From Methanobacteriota archaeon (lineage in GTDB: Archaea > Thermoplasmatota > Poseidoniia > Poseidoniales > Poseidoniaceae), in the NCBI GenBank assembly GCA_002718195.1, contig PBDU01000001.1, positions 1-63,138 on the forward strand: a stretch of 63,138 bases of DNA. Reading direction: 5' to 3'. Below are positions 44,886-54,717 of this stretch, one piece after another (position 1 is the stretch's first letter; every line of letters starts with the position of its first letter). A program made the position numbers and the translations under genes. The notes beneath the pieces are model-generated. The model saw only the letters and a program-made list of their open reading frames with translations, searched no databases and was not told the origin of the DNA.

Positions 44886-47800
44886 TTATTCCGGAGTAAT
44901 TTCTTCGATTATCGAGATTTGTTCATTCCTAAATTCATCCCATTGCTCAGCATTCCACCCATCAGGAATACCAGAATTGAGCCAATTTTCGTATTGTTCC
45001 ATTGTCCATCCATCAGGCAACTTTAGATTCTCTGGAATATCAGTTTGGAGCTTGTCCAGATTAAATTCAGCATATTTTTCGAAGTCAATAGTCTCTTTTT
45101 GTGGCTCAACCTCATCATCTATTCTGTTCCCTCTCTTAATTGCGAAAATAGCAGTAGCCACCAAGATAGCGAAAGCAATGGCGCCTAGTATAATTAAACT
45201 CATATTGAATGAATCCTCATCTGCAGTTTGAAGTTCACTTTCATTACTGAGCCTAGATTCTGGAACGAATTGCTCTACTCTAATGGATTCGGGGTATAGA
45301 ACAGTATTTTCTTCCCCAGTTGAATCATAACACCGAGTTGCTAAGGTCATGTTTTCTGTTAGCTGTTGAGCGGTGATGTACCTGAAAGTTGCAATCCCTG
45401 AATCTAGGCTGATTGGATAAGGATTGAGCTCACCCTGCCAAATGATTGAACCATTCTCTTTTGAAATGGTTGAATTACAGGTGACATCGTTAATTCCATC
45501 TAAATCTGAAACCATAACATCGAATACCAACTCGCTTCCTGCAGTAATATTTTCGGGGACCTCATTAAATTCAGGGACCGGTGGGGCATGTCTTAGTATT
45601 ACTTCTATGACTTTGTAATCAACTAGCATATCTATTGTTGTAACCGATAATTTCAGAGTTCCGTTCCCGTTAATGAACGAGCCATCTGGTCTTAATCTGA
45701 AGTAGATGTATTCTTCACCTGCCTGGTGACAATCATCGTACCCAAGCCAATCCGGCGCAGAATCAAGGCGAGGAGCATTAACCTGCCAGCCAAGTTGTTG
45801 AATAATTACAGTCTCTCTAAGAATCGGTCTATCACTACTGACTTGTGCAATCAACACAGAATTATGTCCGAACATAACCTCATTGTTTTCACCAGATTCA
45901 GTACAGATTCTAAGAAGGTCCACGGATGGAGGAGTAAATAACACGGGTATTAGGATAGATTCAGAAGCAGTAGCCGTATTTGCTCCCGTAATTTCAACGG
46001 TGACTATCAGATTACCTGATTCGATAGCTTGTGTGGGCATTTCCAGGTTTATTATGGTGGAAAGAATCCCGTTTTCGAATTCGATTGGTAAACTCATTTC
46101 GCTCTGACCAGGCCAGGTAACCGAGATGTCGCCTGTTATCTGATAGTCAATATCATCCTGATCGAATATGCTTATTCTAACGAAATCAGTTCCATCTCCC
46201 TTTGCTCTATCGGTTTCTATGTTTTCATCGTTCACCATTGTGATTGAAATCATCGGAGCAATATCCTCAACGTTGATGTTCCTTGAGGAAATCAAAGAGC
46301 CTTGATCATCCCTCAACTGGAAGTTAACAGAATCTAAATTCGATGAAATAGGCATCGACCAAATTGCCGAATAACAATGATGATTACTCGATCTTGAATA
46401 TGAATAAGAGGTTTCACTCAAATTTCCCCTTGAGATAACAAAGGACGGGATTTGCATGCCTATTACATGGTCTGCCTCTAAAACACAAGCTTCCAAGGCA
46501 TAATCAATTCCTCTTGTGAGCCTATTCAGTGAGGTAAGAGGCAAAGGAGTAGCCCCCGACCATTCTTGGTCATCAATATCACTAATGTGAATTCCAAACC
46601 AAGTACCTGGTGCATCGTTAATTTCTGCAATTCTATCGTTTTGCGAAACCACGCTACTAATATTGCTATCATCCCTTACCACTGCCTTGATGCTCAAGTT
46701 CCCTAATGGTATGTCCGTAGCATTTGCAGGGATTGTTATCGTTGTCCACCATTCTACACCATCATTGCTCCCTAGCGTCTTTTCAATCCAATCTGTGGTA
46801 GAATTTTCAGTGATAATCCTCCACCACATAGTTCCAGAAACAACTCTGATATCGTCTGCTGCATAAGCAGAACAACGGAATGTATCTCCTCTATTGTACT
46901 GGCCAGAATCACAAGTTAGTGTATTGATTATCGGTGCTTCATTAATCCACAAACTCAGCTGCAATAGGTTGTTATCAAGGACCTTTTCACTTGAATTCAA
47001 ATCATAATTAACATACCTGATTTGTAAATTCATCCATCCTGATTTTGTTGGCGTGAATGGAATTAACAATTTTTGTCTTGAACCACTCTTATCCCCTTCA
47101 GATATGTTGATTGAAATATTTGTTAGTAATTGGGAGCCCTGCATGTCCTTAATTTCGATGTTGCCATTTGCTGAATTCATTCCCAAGTTTTGCAATGCTA
47201 ACTCAATCTCTCCCCCGTAGCCTTCGGTATAATTTCCATATGCTCGTGCATCGATTAAATCGATATCGTGAAGGCTATCGATGAATGGAGTCATCTTTGG
47301 GTCTCCAACATAAACTCCCATCCACGAAGCATGCAGGTTTGCAGCATAATTTGCTTCTGCAAAATTGTAACCTGAGGCATATGAAGGTAGCAGCACACTC
47401 GGATAACCAACCGATGTAAGATATGGTTCGTACACGTATCCTTTGACGCCAGATACCCCGTCTTCCAATAGATCTGCTATCAGCGATTGTCCATATGTCG
47501 TGCCCCAAGTAAATGACCTGCCACCAGTAGAAACCGCAGTCTCAGCAATTGCCCCATCAACCCAACCATTGTGTGGTCTTATTGCCCTGAGACTAAAGGA
47601 ATCAAAAAATATTGAACCGCTCGTGGATGTTGCTACAAGGCTGATCGGAATCTGTATTCGTAGTGAGGTTGCATTCTCATGTGGCCTAAACCTGAAGGAA
47701 TTGGTTCCCCAATTATTTTCAAAATTCTTTGATGATGAAGAATTAGAAGTCAAAATAGTGCCGTTTTCATCCATGGATTCAACCCTGATTAGGTAATCTC

Positions 47801-50132
47801 CGAACACGTCACCGTTTCGCTTATCCTGGACTGAGGCAATCCATGCATGTCCATTCAACTGCGGATCTATCTCTAGGTATTGCTCGATATAGGCAGCGGA
47901 TTGCCCACTACCAGAATATGCAGAACAATCCTTGTAAATATCTCTACTAAGAGTGGTAATATCATCGTTTGAAAGTGCACTTTCCCAAATCATGACTTTG
48001 TCTATCATACCTTCAAAGTAGGTTGAGCCGCCTCGGTTTACTCCAAATTTATACAAATCAATATTGTTAACAGAGCCAGTAGGGAAATTAGTTTCTCTTA
48101 CAAGGACTCCATCTATGTATTGTCTGGCTGTACCATTGTCGAAAACAGTCACTAAATGCATCCACTGTTGAGCAATTACATCGCCAAATTTGTGGGTTTG
48201 GTTATTGTGAAGCCTCCATTCTCCGTTGAATATAGCATGCTGGAAAGATGAGTTTGAGCCAGCATTATTCGATACTGCGAAAACTGAAGCATAGTTTGGA
48301 ATGGTAGTTGAATTAGCCCAAACCCACTGACTTACGCTGAAGTTGCCAACCCAGTCATTTACGTCTACTTGCACATAATCATCTACTCCATCAAACCATA
48401 GGCAATTTCCATCAGCACAAGAACGCCAATTGCTTGAATTCATGTTGTAAAGGGTGACAGAGGAGCCATTGACCGCAGAATCATTTGATTCAAAACCAAT
48501 GCCTTCGTCAAAATTCCAAGCATGGATTAGAGTATTTGGTGAGGGGGGCAGCCCATCTGAGACTACGAATGCCGAGGAGGGAACCAGAGCCTTGGTTTGG
48601 TTTGGACCTTCCCATTTCAAATTGAGCCCGTGAGGCCCTCCGCCTTGGAAGAACTCGATTTTGAATTCGTGATGTCCTTCACTTAGATTTCTGAATCCGC
48701 TGATTTCTCGCATTCCATGAGAGCCGTAATTTTTGATGATGCTAGACCCATCAACCCACATTTCACTACCATCATCTGTGGTGAGATAGAAGGTCCAATT
48801 ACCTGTTTCTGGTATGTCGATGAGCCCACTAAATCTTGCTCCCCAATTATTCTTGAATCTATCATCTAGTCCTGGATAAGCAGGATACATCGAGTTGTAT
48901 TGTAATGATGATTCTAGCCTAACATGATCTGGTACTCTGTCTATTAAAGATGGCATTGAGCCTGTGTTGAAGCTCACTCCTTCGTTATCGAAAAATTCTG
49001 CAAAAATTCCTTGGGTTCCATTGCTGCCCTCATCAGAGCATGTAGCAGAAATGGATGCTTCAACTGAAGCGCTTCCTGCATTTTTTGTTGAGGTGCTTCT
49101 CATCCACTCGAAACTATCGGTAGAGGAAAGGGTAGGTAAGGTAGCATTCCAATGTCTTATCCCACTAGACCAGGCACTATCATCGGTTTCAAATCCGGTA
49201 TTTTTTGCCCAATTCGCACCCCAATTTCCATCATTTGAACCCCAAGAAGCATATCCTATTACATTGCTAATGTTCGTCAGAAATTCGGTTTCCTCGTCGA
49301 AAATAACCGACTGGTTCATTGCAGAAAGACTGGTATTTGCGGCGTATAAATCATCATTCCAGAATTTATATCCAGAGTTGTTACGATTTGTTGCCAAATC
49401 TAGGACAAAGTTTCCCCTAGATCCAATTGAGTTATTCGCTTTATCAATTAATCCAAGTGCTGTATCAATCGTGTACCCAGTTAATCTAGTAACTAAGAAG
49501 AAACCATATTCATCTCTTGTGAACGATTCCATGTTGTTTCCAGCTAATGGTCCATAGGAGTGTTGAATCCAGTAATCTTCTCCGATACTTGAATTATAAG
49601 ACCCACCAAGCAAGGATAATTCTTGGTCAAAACTTGCTTTGTTATTTCCTCCACTTACTCTTAATGGGATTCCTTTGGTAGTAACCAAATAATTTAGTGA
49701 TCGAGCATCTGTGTGATTACTCAGCATTTCTAAGAATGGATAAGCAAAATATGTGTTGAATTGATTTCTGTTTATTGTTTCTCCAGTCGGTGTGTCACTG
49801 TGATTGAAGAAAAATATATTCTCGCTTCTGATATTTCTAGCATTTGCAAATGCCCAGCCGATGGTCTTACTCTCCTCGCTGTTATTGTTGATGAGTACGC
49901 CAACATCAGAGTAATCGATAACTGTCAATAAGTCAAAACCTCCAGGCACTGCAACGTCTTGGAAAGGCGTCTCATTCCAGATTTCATTCTGATTTGAAAC
50001 GTAAAATCCTGCCAATAAATCCTCTAAATTCCTGGGTTGCGGATAATCATAATCATCAGGTTCTGAAAGGTTTGCAAGGGTAGTTGAAAATAGCATGATA
50101 CAGGCCAAACACAAAGCCTTGGCCTTCATCAT
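44886..50132 (-). CDS. Giant surface protein with PA14 and LamG-like domains
   Basis: This protein of about 1,748 residues has a signal peptide (MMKAKALCLACIMLFSTTLA). Its N-terminal domain recalls the TIGR03790-type secreted family (SDVGVLINNNSEES, LNYLVTTKGIPLRVSG). Next come a PA14 carbohydrate-binding domain (about 425-525: RFSGLIDIPETGNWTFYLTTDDGSEMWVDG), a LamG/concanavalin-like domain (about 545-730), Ig-like repeats and one membrane segment (SLIILGAIAFAILVATAIFAI). The cytoplasmic tail ends in two 17-residue PDGW-x2-EQ repeats. It probably binds or degrades particulate polysaccharide or glycoprotein. TTG at 50150 is an alternative start. Confidence 0.87.
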   Translation of the reverse strand: MMKAKALCLACIMLFSTTLANLSEPDDYDYPQPRNLEDLLAGFYVSNQNEIWNETPFQDVAVPGGFDLLTVIDYSDVGVLINNNSEESKTIGWAFANARNIRSENIFFFNHSDTPTGETINRNQFNTYFAYPFLEMLSNHTDARSLNYLVTTKGIPLRVSGGNNKASFDQELSLLGGSYNSSIGEDYWIQHSYGPLAGNNMESFTRDEYGFFLVTRLTGYTIDTALGLIDKANNSIGSRGNFVLDLATNRNNSGYKFWNDDLYAANTSLSAMNQSVIFDEETEFLTNISNVIGYASWGSNDGNWGANWAKNTGFETDDSAWSSGIRHWNATLPTLSSTDSFEWMRSTSTKNAGSASVEASISATCSDEGSNGTQGIFAEFFDNEGVSFNTGSMPSLIDRVPDHVRLESSLQYNSMYPAYPGLDDRFKNNWGARFSGLIDIPETGNWTFYLTTDDGSEMWVDGSSIIKNYGSHGMREISGFRNLSEGHHEFKIEFFQGGGPHGLNLKWEGPNQTKALVPSSAFVVSDGLPPSPNTLIHAWNFDEGIGFESNDSAVNGSSVTLYNMNSSNWRSCADGNCLWFDGVDDYVQVDVNDWVGNFSVSQWVWANSTTIPNYASVFAVSNNAGSNSSFQHAIFNGEWRLHNNQTHKFGDVIAQQWMHLVTVFDNGTARQYIDGVLVRETNFPTGSVNNIDLYKFGVNRGGSTYFEGMIDKVMIWESALSNDDITTLSRDIYKDCSAYSGSGQSAAYIEQYLEIDPQLNGHAWIASVQDKRNGDVFGDYLIRVESMDENGTILTSNSSSSKNFENNWGTNSFRFRPHENATSLRIQIPISLVATSTSGSIFFDSFSLRAIRPHNGWVDGAIAETAVSTGGRSFTWGTTYGQSLIADLLEDGVSGVKGYVYEPYLTSVGYPSVLLPSYASGYNFAEANYAANLHASWMGVYVGDPKMTPFIDSLHDIDLIDARAYGNYTEGYGGEIELALQNLGMNSANGNIEIKDMQGSQLLTNISINISEGDKSGSRQKLLIPFTPTKSGWMNLQIRYVNYDLNSSEKVLDNNLLQLSLWINEAPIINTLTCDSGQYNRGDTFRCSAYAADDIRVVSGTMWWRIITENSTTDWIEKTLGSNDGVEWWTTITIPANATDIPLGNLSIKAVVRDDSNISSVVSQNDRIAEINDAPGTWFGIHISDIDDQEWSGATPLPLTSLNRLTRGIDYALEACVLEADHVIGMQIPSFVISRGNLSETSYSYSRSSNHHCYSAIWSMPISSNLDSVNFQLRDDQGSLISSRNINVEDIAPMISITMVNDENIETDRAKGDGTDFVRISIFDQDDIDYQITGDISVTWPGQSEMSLPIEFENGILSTIINLEMPTQAIESGNLIVTVEITGANTATASESILIPVLFTPPSVDLLRICTESGENNEVMFGHNSVLIAQVSSDRPILRETVIIQQLGWQVNAPRLDSAPDWLGYDDCHQAGEEYIYFRLRPDGSFINGNGTLKLSVTTIDMLVDYKVIEVILRHAPPVPEFNEVPENITAGSELVFDVMVSDLDGINDVTCNSTISKENGSIIWQGELNPYPISLDSGIATFRYITAQQLTENMTLATRCYDSTGEENTVLYPESIRVEQFVPESRLSNESELQTADEDSFNMSLIILGAIAFAILVATAIFAIKRGNRIDDEVEPQKETIDFEKYAEFNLDKLQTDIPENLKLPDGWTMEQYENWLNSGIPDGWNAEQWDEFRNEQISIIEEITPE

Positions 50133-50172
50133 GAATCGTGGCTGATTCAATCATGTATCAAAGTTACTAGAT

Positions 50173-50829
50173 TTAGTTCTTTGATGCATCAATAGAATTC
50201 AATTCTTTCCAGTTTGGATTTACTTCTTCGAGATAGTTACTGATATCTTGTAACAGACCCTTTGAATCCTGAATGGTTTGAATTCCCCCACAAATTACGA
50301 TATCATAATTCCTCATTACTATGCTTGCACCACATTTGGAGGTGTGATATTTCGATTGGGGAGTGATGATGTCTAAACCCGGATAGCGGGCTTCGCAAGT
50401 CAGATTAACCGTGTAAATACCGGGATTCTCATGGTCAAAGTTTGGACCAAATGTTCCGTCTCCACCTTCGACAACGACTAATTTTGGGGTTCCGATTTCT
50501 CTTAAATCTCTTGAATTAATCAATCTCTTGTCTCCATTTTGTTTTTGTTGGTATGTTAACAATTTCATTTGTTGGAGATCCAAATGATCAATTGTGCTCC
50601 AATTTGAGAAAAATTTTGATGATATATATACAGCGATTGCTCCAAATAGGCAAAACAGAAAGATAACTGGCTCGATATTACCTATTGCCGTTAGAAGCCC
50701 TGGAATAACGATTAGCAAGGACACACAAAGACTTGCAAATACAGGTAAAATAGCTGGAGGCGAGTACTTAATTTCAAGTGTTTTGTTGCTTTCATCAAGC
50801 ATCCAGCCTGAACGCTCAATCCATTCCAT
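50173..50829 (-). CDS. Hypothetical protein with two membrane segments
   Basis: This protein of about 218 residues is not recognised. After a short head (MEWIERSGWMLDESNKTLEIKY) come two hydrophobic segments (PAILPVFASLCVSLLIVIPGLL and PVIFLFCLFGAIAVYIS), then a soluble domain of about 130 residues with LVVVEGGDGTFGPNF and IVICGG-like strands. The start at MEWIERS was chosen because the longer frame (to 50889) overlaps the end of the upstream gene. Confidence 0.6.
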   Translation of the reverse strand: MEWIERSGWMLDESNKTLEIKYSPPAILPVFASLCVSLLIVIPGLLTAIGNIEPVIFLFCLFGAIAVYISSKFFSNWSTIDHLDLQQMKLLTYQQKQNGDKRLINSRDLREIGTPKLVVVEGGDGTFGPNFDHENPGIYTVNLTCEARYPGLDIITPQSKYHTSKCGASIVMRNYDIVICGGIQTIQDSKGLLQDISNYLEEVNPNWKELNSIDASKN

Positions 50830-50878
50830 GATTAGAAAAGAGTCGTTTGAAATAAAAAATATTGTAAAACAATAATTC

Positions 50879-51103
50879 TCAAGCCCCAACTTCTTTTGTT
50901 TCTTTGTCCAATTTGACAGGGCACGAATTTCTGCCCAAAAGACCGTTGAATGGGCAGTACCCCAGAGCAGAGGTTCCTACGCCCCAAAGACCGACGATTA
51001 GGAAGATAATTTCAAACTGAATTGTAGCAAAAAAATCAGCGATTACAAAACTTGAACCGAACAATAACCGGGTCAGTCTTTCGACGCCTCCAACGTTTTT
51101 CAT
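50879..51103 (-). CDS. DUF2892 family small membrane protein
   Basis: This 74-residue protein matches the YgaP-like DUF2892 membrane pair: KNVGGVERLTRLLFGSSFVIA, then IFLIVGLWGVGTSALGYCPFNGLLGRNSC. The two helices and the GYCPFNxLLGxxxC motif are characteristic. In bacteria these domains occur with rhodanese or sulfur genes; here it stands alone ahead of an unknown membrane protein. Confidence 0.88.
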   Translation of the reverse strand: MKNVGGVERLTRLLFGSSFVIADFFATIQFEIIFLIVGLWGVGTSALGYCPFNGLLGRNSCPVKLDKETKEVGA

Positions 51104-51216
51104 GGCTTAAAATCGAAAGAGCTGGTTATAACTGGTTGTTCAGCCTGTTCATAAGAAAAATAAGTTTTCAAGACATTTAGGATGACAAAAAACTCACAAA
51201 AAGAGAAGTGCCTAGA

Positions 51217-52041
51217 TCAATTTGTTTCGAGATTGACCCTAACAATGCTGCTGATCGCAAAAATAAGGGCAAACACCATCACAATAAATGGAAAAGCAGT
51301 GAAACCAGTGTCCATTTCGGCTAAAGCCTCAACATAGAATAACAACTCAAGTTTGGGTTTGAGTAGTAAGAACATTAGATTACCAAAAATTAAGAAAACA
51401 GATATGATTATTGGTGCTATGTAATCAAATGCTCGCATTCTGTTCAACCAATCTTCTCCAAGCGTCATAGATTCTTTTTCGTCCAAGAACATTAGTATCT
51501 TGCTAACTAAAAGAATGAATGATAGCATTAATCCCGGCCATAACATGAGTCCAAGAATTGCTCCTGCTCGATTAAATCCTTTGTAAAAATCAACGTATTC
51601 TTGTAAACTATTGCAATAAACGATATCGCTATCCGACCTCATGCAATCACTTTCGTATGTTACTTCTCCGTAAATGATCTCATCAGCGTAATATGCGGCA
51701 TAAATTTCGCCATTCGCATAGTGTTCTTCGTAATCTCTTAGACCATATCGAATTGAGTTATTATCCTCATTACTAACGGTATAATATGTTGCACCATATG
51801 ACCTTTGAATCAAAATGAATACTAAAACAAATAAAACAGCATTTACAATTTTGATAGGGTTAGAAAACATCCCGTTTGGGTTGTGTTCGGTGTTTTTGAC
51901 CTTCTTTTTTCTTGTTTTAGGTGCAGGTTCTGGTACATTCCATTCAAACTCTCCACCACAATATGGGCAGGCAAATTCACCTGATGCATCATCATCGAGA
52001 GCAATTTCTTCCTCACAATGTGGACACAGGATGTCAACCAT
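51217..52041 (-). CDS. Zinc-ribbon membrane protein, unknown
   Basis: This protein of about 274 residues begins with a zinc ribbon (CPHC at residues 6-9, CPYC about 20 residues later), followed by a basic linker (KTRKKKVKN). Then come an N-terminal membrane segment, an extracytoplasmic loop with two cysteines (ESDCMRSDSDIVYCN), and three more hydrophobic segments. No enzyme motif is visible. The ATG at 52041 is preferred to a TTG at 52053. It is downstream of sdhB on the opposite side of a 54-base gap, same direction. Confidence 0.6.
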   Translation of the reverse strand: MVDILCPHCEEEIALDDDASGEFACPYCGGEFEWNVPEPAPKTRKKKVKNTEHNPNGMFSNPIKIVNAVLFVLVFILIQRSYGATYYTVSNEDNNSIRYGLRDYEEHYANGEIYAAYYADEIIYGEVTYESDCMRSDSDIVYCNSLQEYVDFYKGFNRAGAILGLMLWPGLMLSFILLVSKILMFLDEKESMTLGEDWLNRMRAFDYIAPIIISVFLIFGNLMFLLLKPKLELLFYVEALAEMDTGFTAFPFIVMVFALIFAISSIVRVNLETN

Positions 52042-52095
52042 GAGATTATTCAAATCCCTAATGGTTTAAGCATTATGCCGAATGAGGCTAAAGCA

Positions 52096-52863
52096 TCACT
52101 TTCGGACTTTTTGTCCTTTTATTGCTCTCCAAATCTTAGCTATTGGGTCGTAGTATCTGTCGATAACTCTCTCCTTCAACTGAATGATTGCATCATCTGT
52201 GATTTGGATACCTGCTGGACATACTTCTGTACAGCACCTTGTGATATTACAATATTCAACACCGAATTCTTTCTTGATTTCAGGTATTCTATCCTCTTCG
52301 TCTAGCGGGTGCATTTCATATTGTGCCAGCCTTACCAAATTTCTCGGACCTGCGAATTCATCAAACATCTGGTGATCTCTTAGAACGTGACATGTATTGA
52401 CACACAAGAAACATTCGATACATTCTCTGAATTGTTGTACTCTGTGAGCTTCTCTTTGGTTGAATTCCCAATTCATTTCCTCTGGTCCTTTGATCGGCTT
52501 AATCCTTTGAGCTACTTCGTAATTCCATGAAACATCTGTTACCAGGTCCTTGATGTGTGGAAAGGTCTTCATCGGTCTTATTTCGATTGGTTGACCTGGC
52601 GGTGTTTCTGCTACGACATCGCTCATTCTTGTCATGCACATCAATGCCGGTTTTCCGTTGATTTCAGCAGAACATGAACCACATTTACCAGCCTTACAAT
52701 TCCAACGAACTGCTAAGTCAGGTTCCTGTTCATACTGGATTCTATGAACGCAATCCAATACAACCATTCCCTCGTCAAGGGTTAATTCATATTCTTCAAG
52801 TTTCGAATCTTCGCCAGCCCCTCTTAGAACTTTGAAATTTTGTTTCTTACCTTTCAGTGACAT
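52096..52863 (-). CDS. sdhB: Succinate dehydrogenase iron-sulfur subunit
   Basis: This 255-residue protein passes electrons from the flavoprotein to quinone. The N-terminal ferredoxin domain has [2Fe-2S] cysteines at 56, 61, 64 and 76 (NCKAGKCGSCS...LMC). The C-terminal domain has CIECFLCVNTC and CNITRCCTEVCPAG for the [4Fe-4S] and [3Fe-4S] clusters. The start codon overlaps the sdhA stop. It is part of sdhCAB. Confidence 0.95.
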   Translation of the reverse strand: MSLKGKKQNFKVLRGAGEDSKLEEYELTLDEGMVVLDCVHRIQYEQEPDLAVRWNCKAGKCGSCSAEINGKPALMCMTRMSDVVAETPPGQPIEIRPMKTFPHIKDLVTDVSWNYEVAQRIKPIKGPEEMNWEFNQREAHRVQQFRECIECFLCVNTCHVLRDHQMFDEFAGPRNLVRLAQYEMHPLDEEDRIPEIKKEFGVEYCNITRCCTEVCPAGIQITDDAIIQLKERVIDRYYDPIAKIWRAIKGQKVRK

Positions 52864-54716
52864 TACTTGTCACCTCCTTGCTCTTTTGCTCTTTCAGCGA
52901 TTATGGCTTTGACCTCCTTAATCGCTTCTTGTAAATCTTCACGCATTTCTACGATTGGGTCCTGTCTGATTTTTATTTCACCATTATCCATCCAGACGAT
53001 GTTAACGTGTTTGCCCCAATATTCCTCTTCGTGTCCTGGGAAATCGTCTCTTGTATGCCCACCTCTGCTCTCTTCACGAGTCAATGCAGCTAGGGTAGCA
53101 ACATGTGAGATATCAGCCATATTCACCAAATCCAAAGCCTGATGCCAGCCTGAGTTGTAGATTCTAGAGGTTCCCGGATTGCATTTCATTGCTCTTTGTT
53201 TGAATTCTTTGATGTCATCCAATGCTTCCAACAATTCTGTCTTTGTCCTGATAATTCCAACCTTTGCCTGCATCATGTCTCTCATAGCATCATAGATTAG
53301 ACCAGGGTTTTCACCATCTTCTCTTTGCAGCGGCTCAAGCATTTCAGCAATTGCATCTTTGACTTGAGCATCATCTAAAGGAGGCTGAGCAAGGTCAGAG
53401 GCTCTCTTTGCCGCAAATTCACCTGCACGCTTCCCGAATACAATGAGATCAGAAAGTGAATTTCCACCCAGCCTATTTGCTCCGTGAAGTCCACTTGCAA
53501 CTTCTCCACAAGCATACAATCCATTTACAGTTGATTCCTGCGTTTCTGCATTTACAACAACTCCACCCATAACATAGTGAGCGGTTGGTCCAACTTCCAT
53601 TGGCTCCTTTGAGATATCCACGCCAGCTAATTCCTTGAACTGGTGGTGCATTGATGGTAATTTAGCCATAATCGCTTCTAGTCCTCTGTGTGAGATATCC
53701 AGATATGCTCCACCGTGGGTGGAACCTCTGCCTGCCTTAACCTCCGAGTTAATTGCCTTTGCAACTACGTCACGAGTGAGTAATTCTGGTGGTCTGCGAA
53801 CTGTAGCAAGTTTTCCACTTACTACCTCTTCTACCCATTGGTCGGCTTCTTCGATAGTTTCAGCATGGTCGCCAGCAAACATTTCAGGAACATAGTCAAA
53901 CATGAATCTTTGACCTTCTGAGTTTGTGAGTCTGCCCCCTTCTCCACGTACACCTTCTGTGACAAGAATACCACGAACCGAAGGCGGCCATATCATTCCA
54001 GTTGGGTGAAATTGAACAAACTCCATATCTCTCAATTCTGCTCCTGCCCACAGAGCAAGCGCATGTCCGTCTCCTGTGTATTCCCATGATCCTGAACATA
54101 CCGACCAAACTCTTGTGATTCCACCCGTTGCTAGGACGACGGATTTTGCGCTGAATGCATGGAACTCACCTTCAACCCTGGTGTAAGCAACACAACCGGT
54201 TACACGGTCTCCTTCTTTGAGCAATTTTCTGACAGTAAATTCTGTGAAAAAGTCAATTCCTTCGTGGATTCCTCGCTCTTGAAGAGTTCTGATTAGCTCC
54301 AGACCTGTAGCATCGCCAACGTGGGCAAGTCTTGGGAAGGTATGTCCTCCAAAGTTTCGCTGATTGATTACATCCTTTGGAGTTCTGTCGAAAACAGCTC
54401 CCCATTGCTCTAGTTCTCTGACTCGGTCTGGTGCCTCTTTGGCGTGATATTCAGCCATTTGCCAGTCTGCTAACCACTTACTACCCTTCATAGTGTCGTG
54501 GAAGTGAACTTTCCATGAGTCCCTTGGATCTGCGTTTTGCAAAGCAGCAGCGCAACCGCCTTCTGCCATTACCGTGTGTGCCTTGCCGAGAAGAGATTTG
54601 GTGATGATAGCAGTCTTTGCTCCACTTCTAGCAGCCTCTATTGCTGCACGCAATCCTGCGCCTCCAGCGCCGATTACCACCACATCATATTCGTGTTGAA
54701 CGTAGTTTTCAGACAT
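52863..54716 (-). CDS. sdhA: Succinate dehydrogenase flavoprotein subunit
   Basis: This subunit of about 617 residues oxidises succinate to fumarate. The FAD-binding GAGGAGLRAAIEAARSG, the covalent flavin histidine region KAHTVMAEGG, EFVQFHPTG, RGEGGRLTN and the HGANRLGGNSLSDLIVFG segment are all present, along with the C-terminal helical capping domain. The start at 54716 has GGAGGTG upstream, within the end of the sdhC gene; an earlier ATG at 54734 is possible. It probably works in the TCA cycle and aerobic respiration. Confidence 0.95.
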   Translation of the reverse strand: MSENYVQHEYDVVVIGAGGAGLRAAIEAARSGAKTAIITKSLLGKAHTVMAEGGCAAALQNADPRDSWKVHFHDTMKGSKWLADWQMAEYHAKEAPDRVRELEQWGAVFDRTPKDVINQRNFGGHTFPRLAHVGDATGLELIRTLQERGIHEGIDFFTEFTVRKLLKEGDRVTGCVAYTRVEGEFHAFSAKSVVLATGGITRVWSVCSGSWEYTGDGHALALWAGAELRDMEFVQFHPTGMIWPPSVRGILVTEGVRGEGGRLTNSEGQRFMFDYVPEMFAGDHAETIEEADQWVEEVVSGKLATVRRPPELLTRDVVAKAINSEVKAGRGSTHGGAYLDISHRGLEAIMAKLPSMHHQFKELAGVDISKEPMEVGPTAHYVMGGVVVNAETQESTVNGLYACGEVASGLHGANRLGGNSLSDLIVFGKRAGEFAAKRASDLAQPPLDDAQVKDAIAEMLEPLQREDGENPGLIYDAMRDMMQAKVGIIRTKTELLEALDDIKEFKQRAMKCNPGTSRIYNSGWHQALDLVNMADISHVATLAALTREESRGGHTRDDFPGHEEEYWGKHVNIVWMDNGEIKIRQDPIVEMREDLQEAIKEVKAIIAERAKEQGGDK

Positions 54717-54717
54717 T

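Noticed and set aside
48964..49557. 197-residue frame opposite the giant surface protein
   Set aside because: It is a mirror frame of low-complexity coding sequence with no homology pattern.
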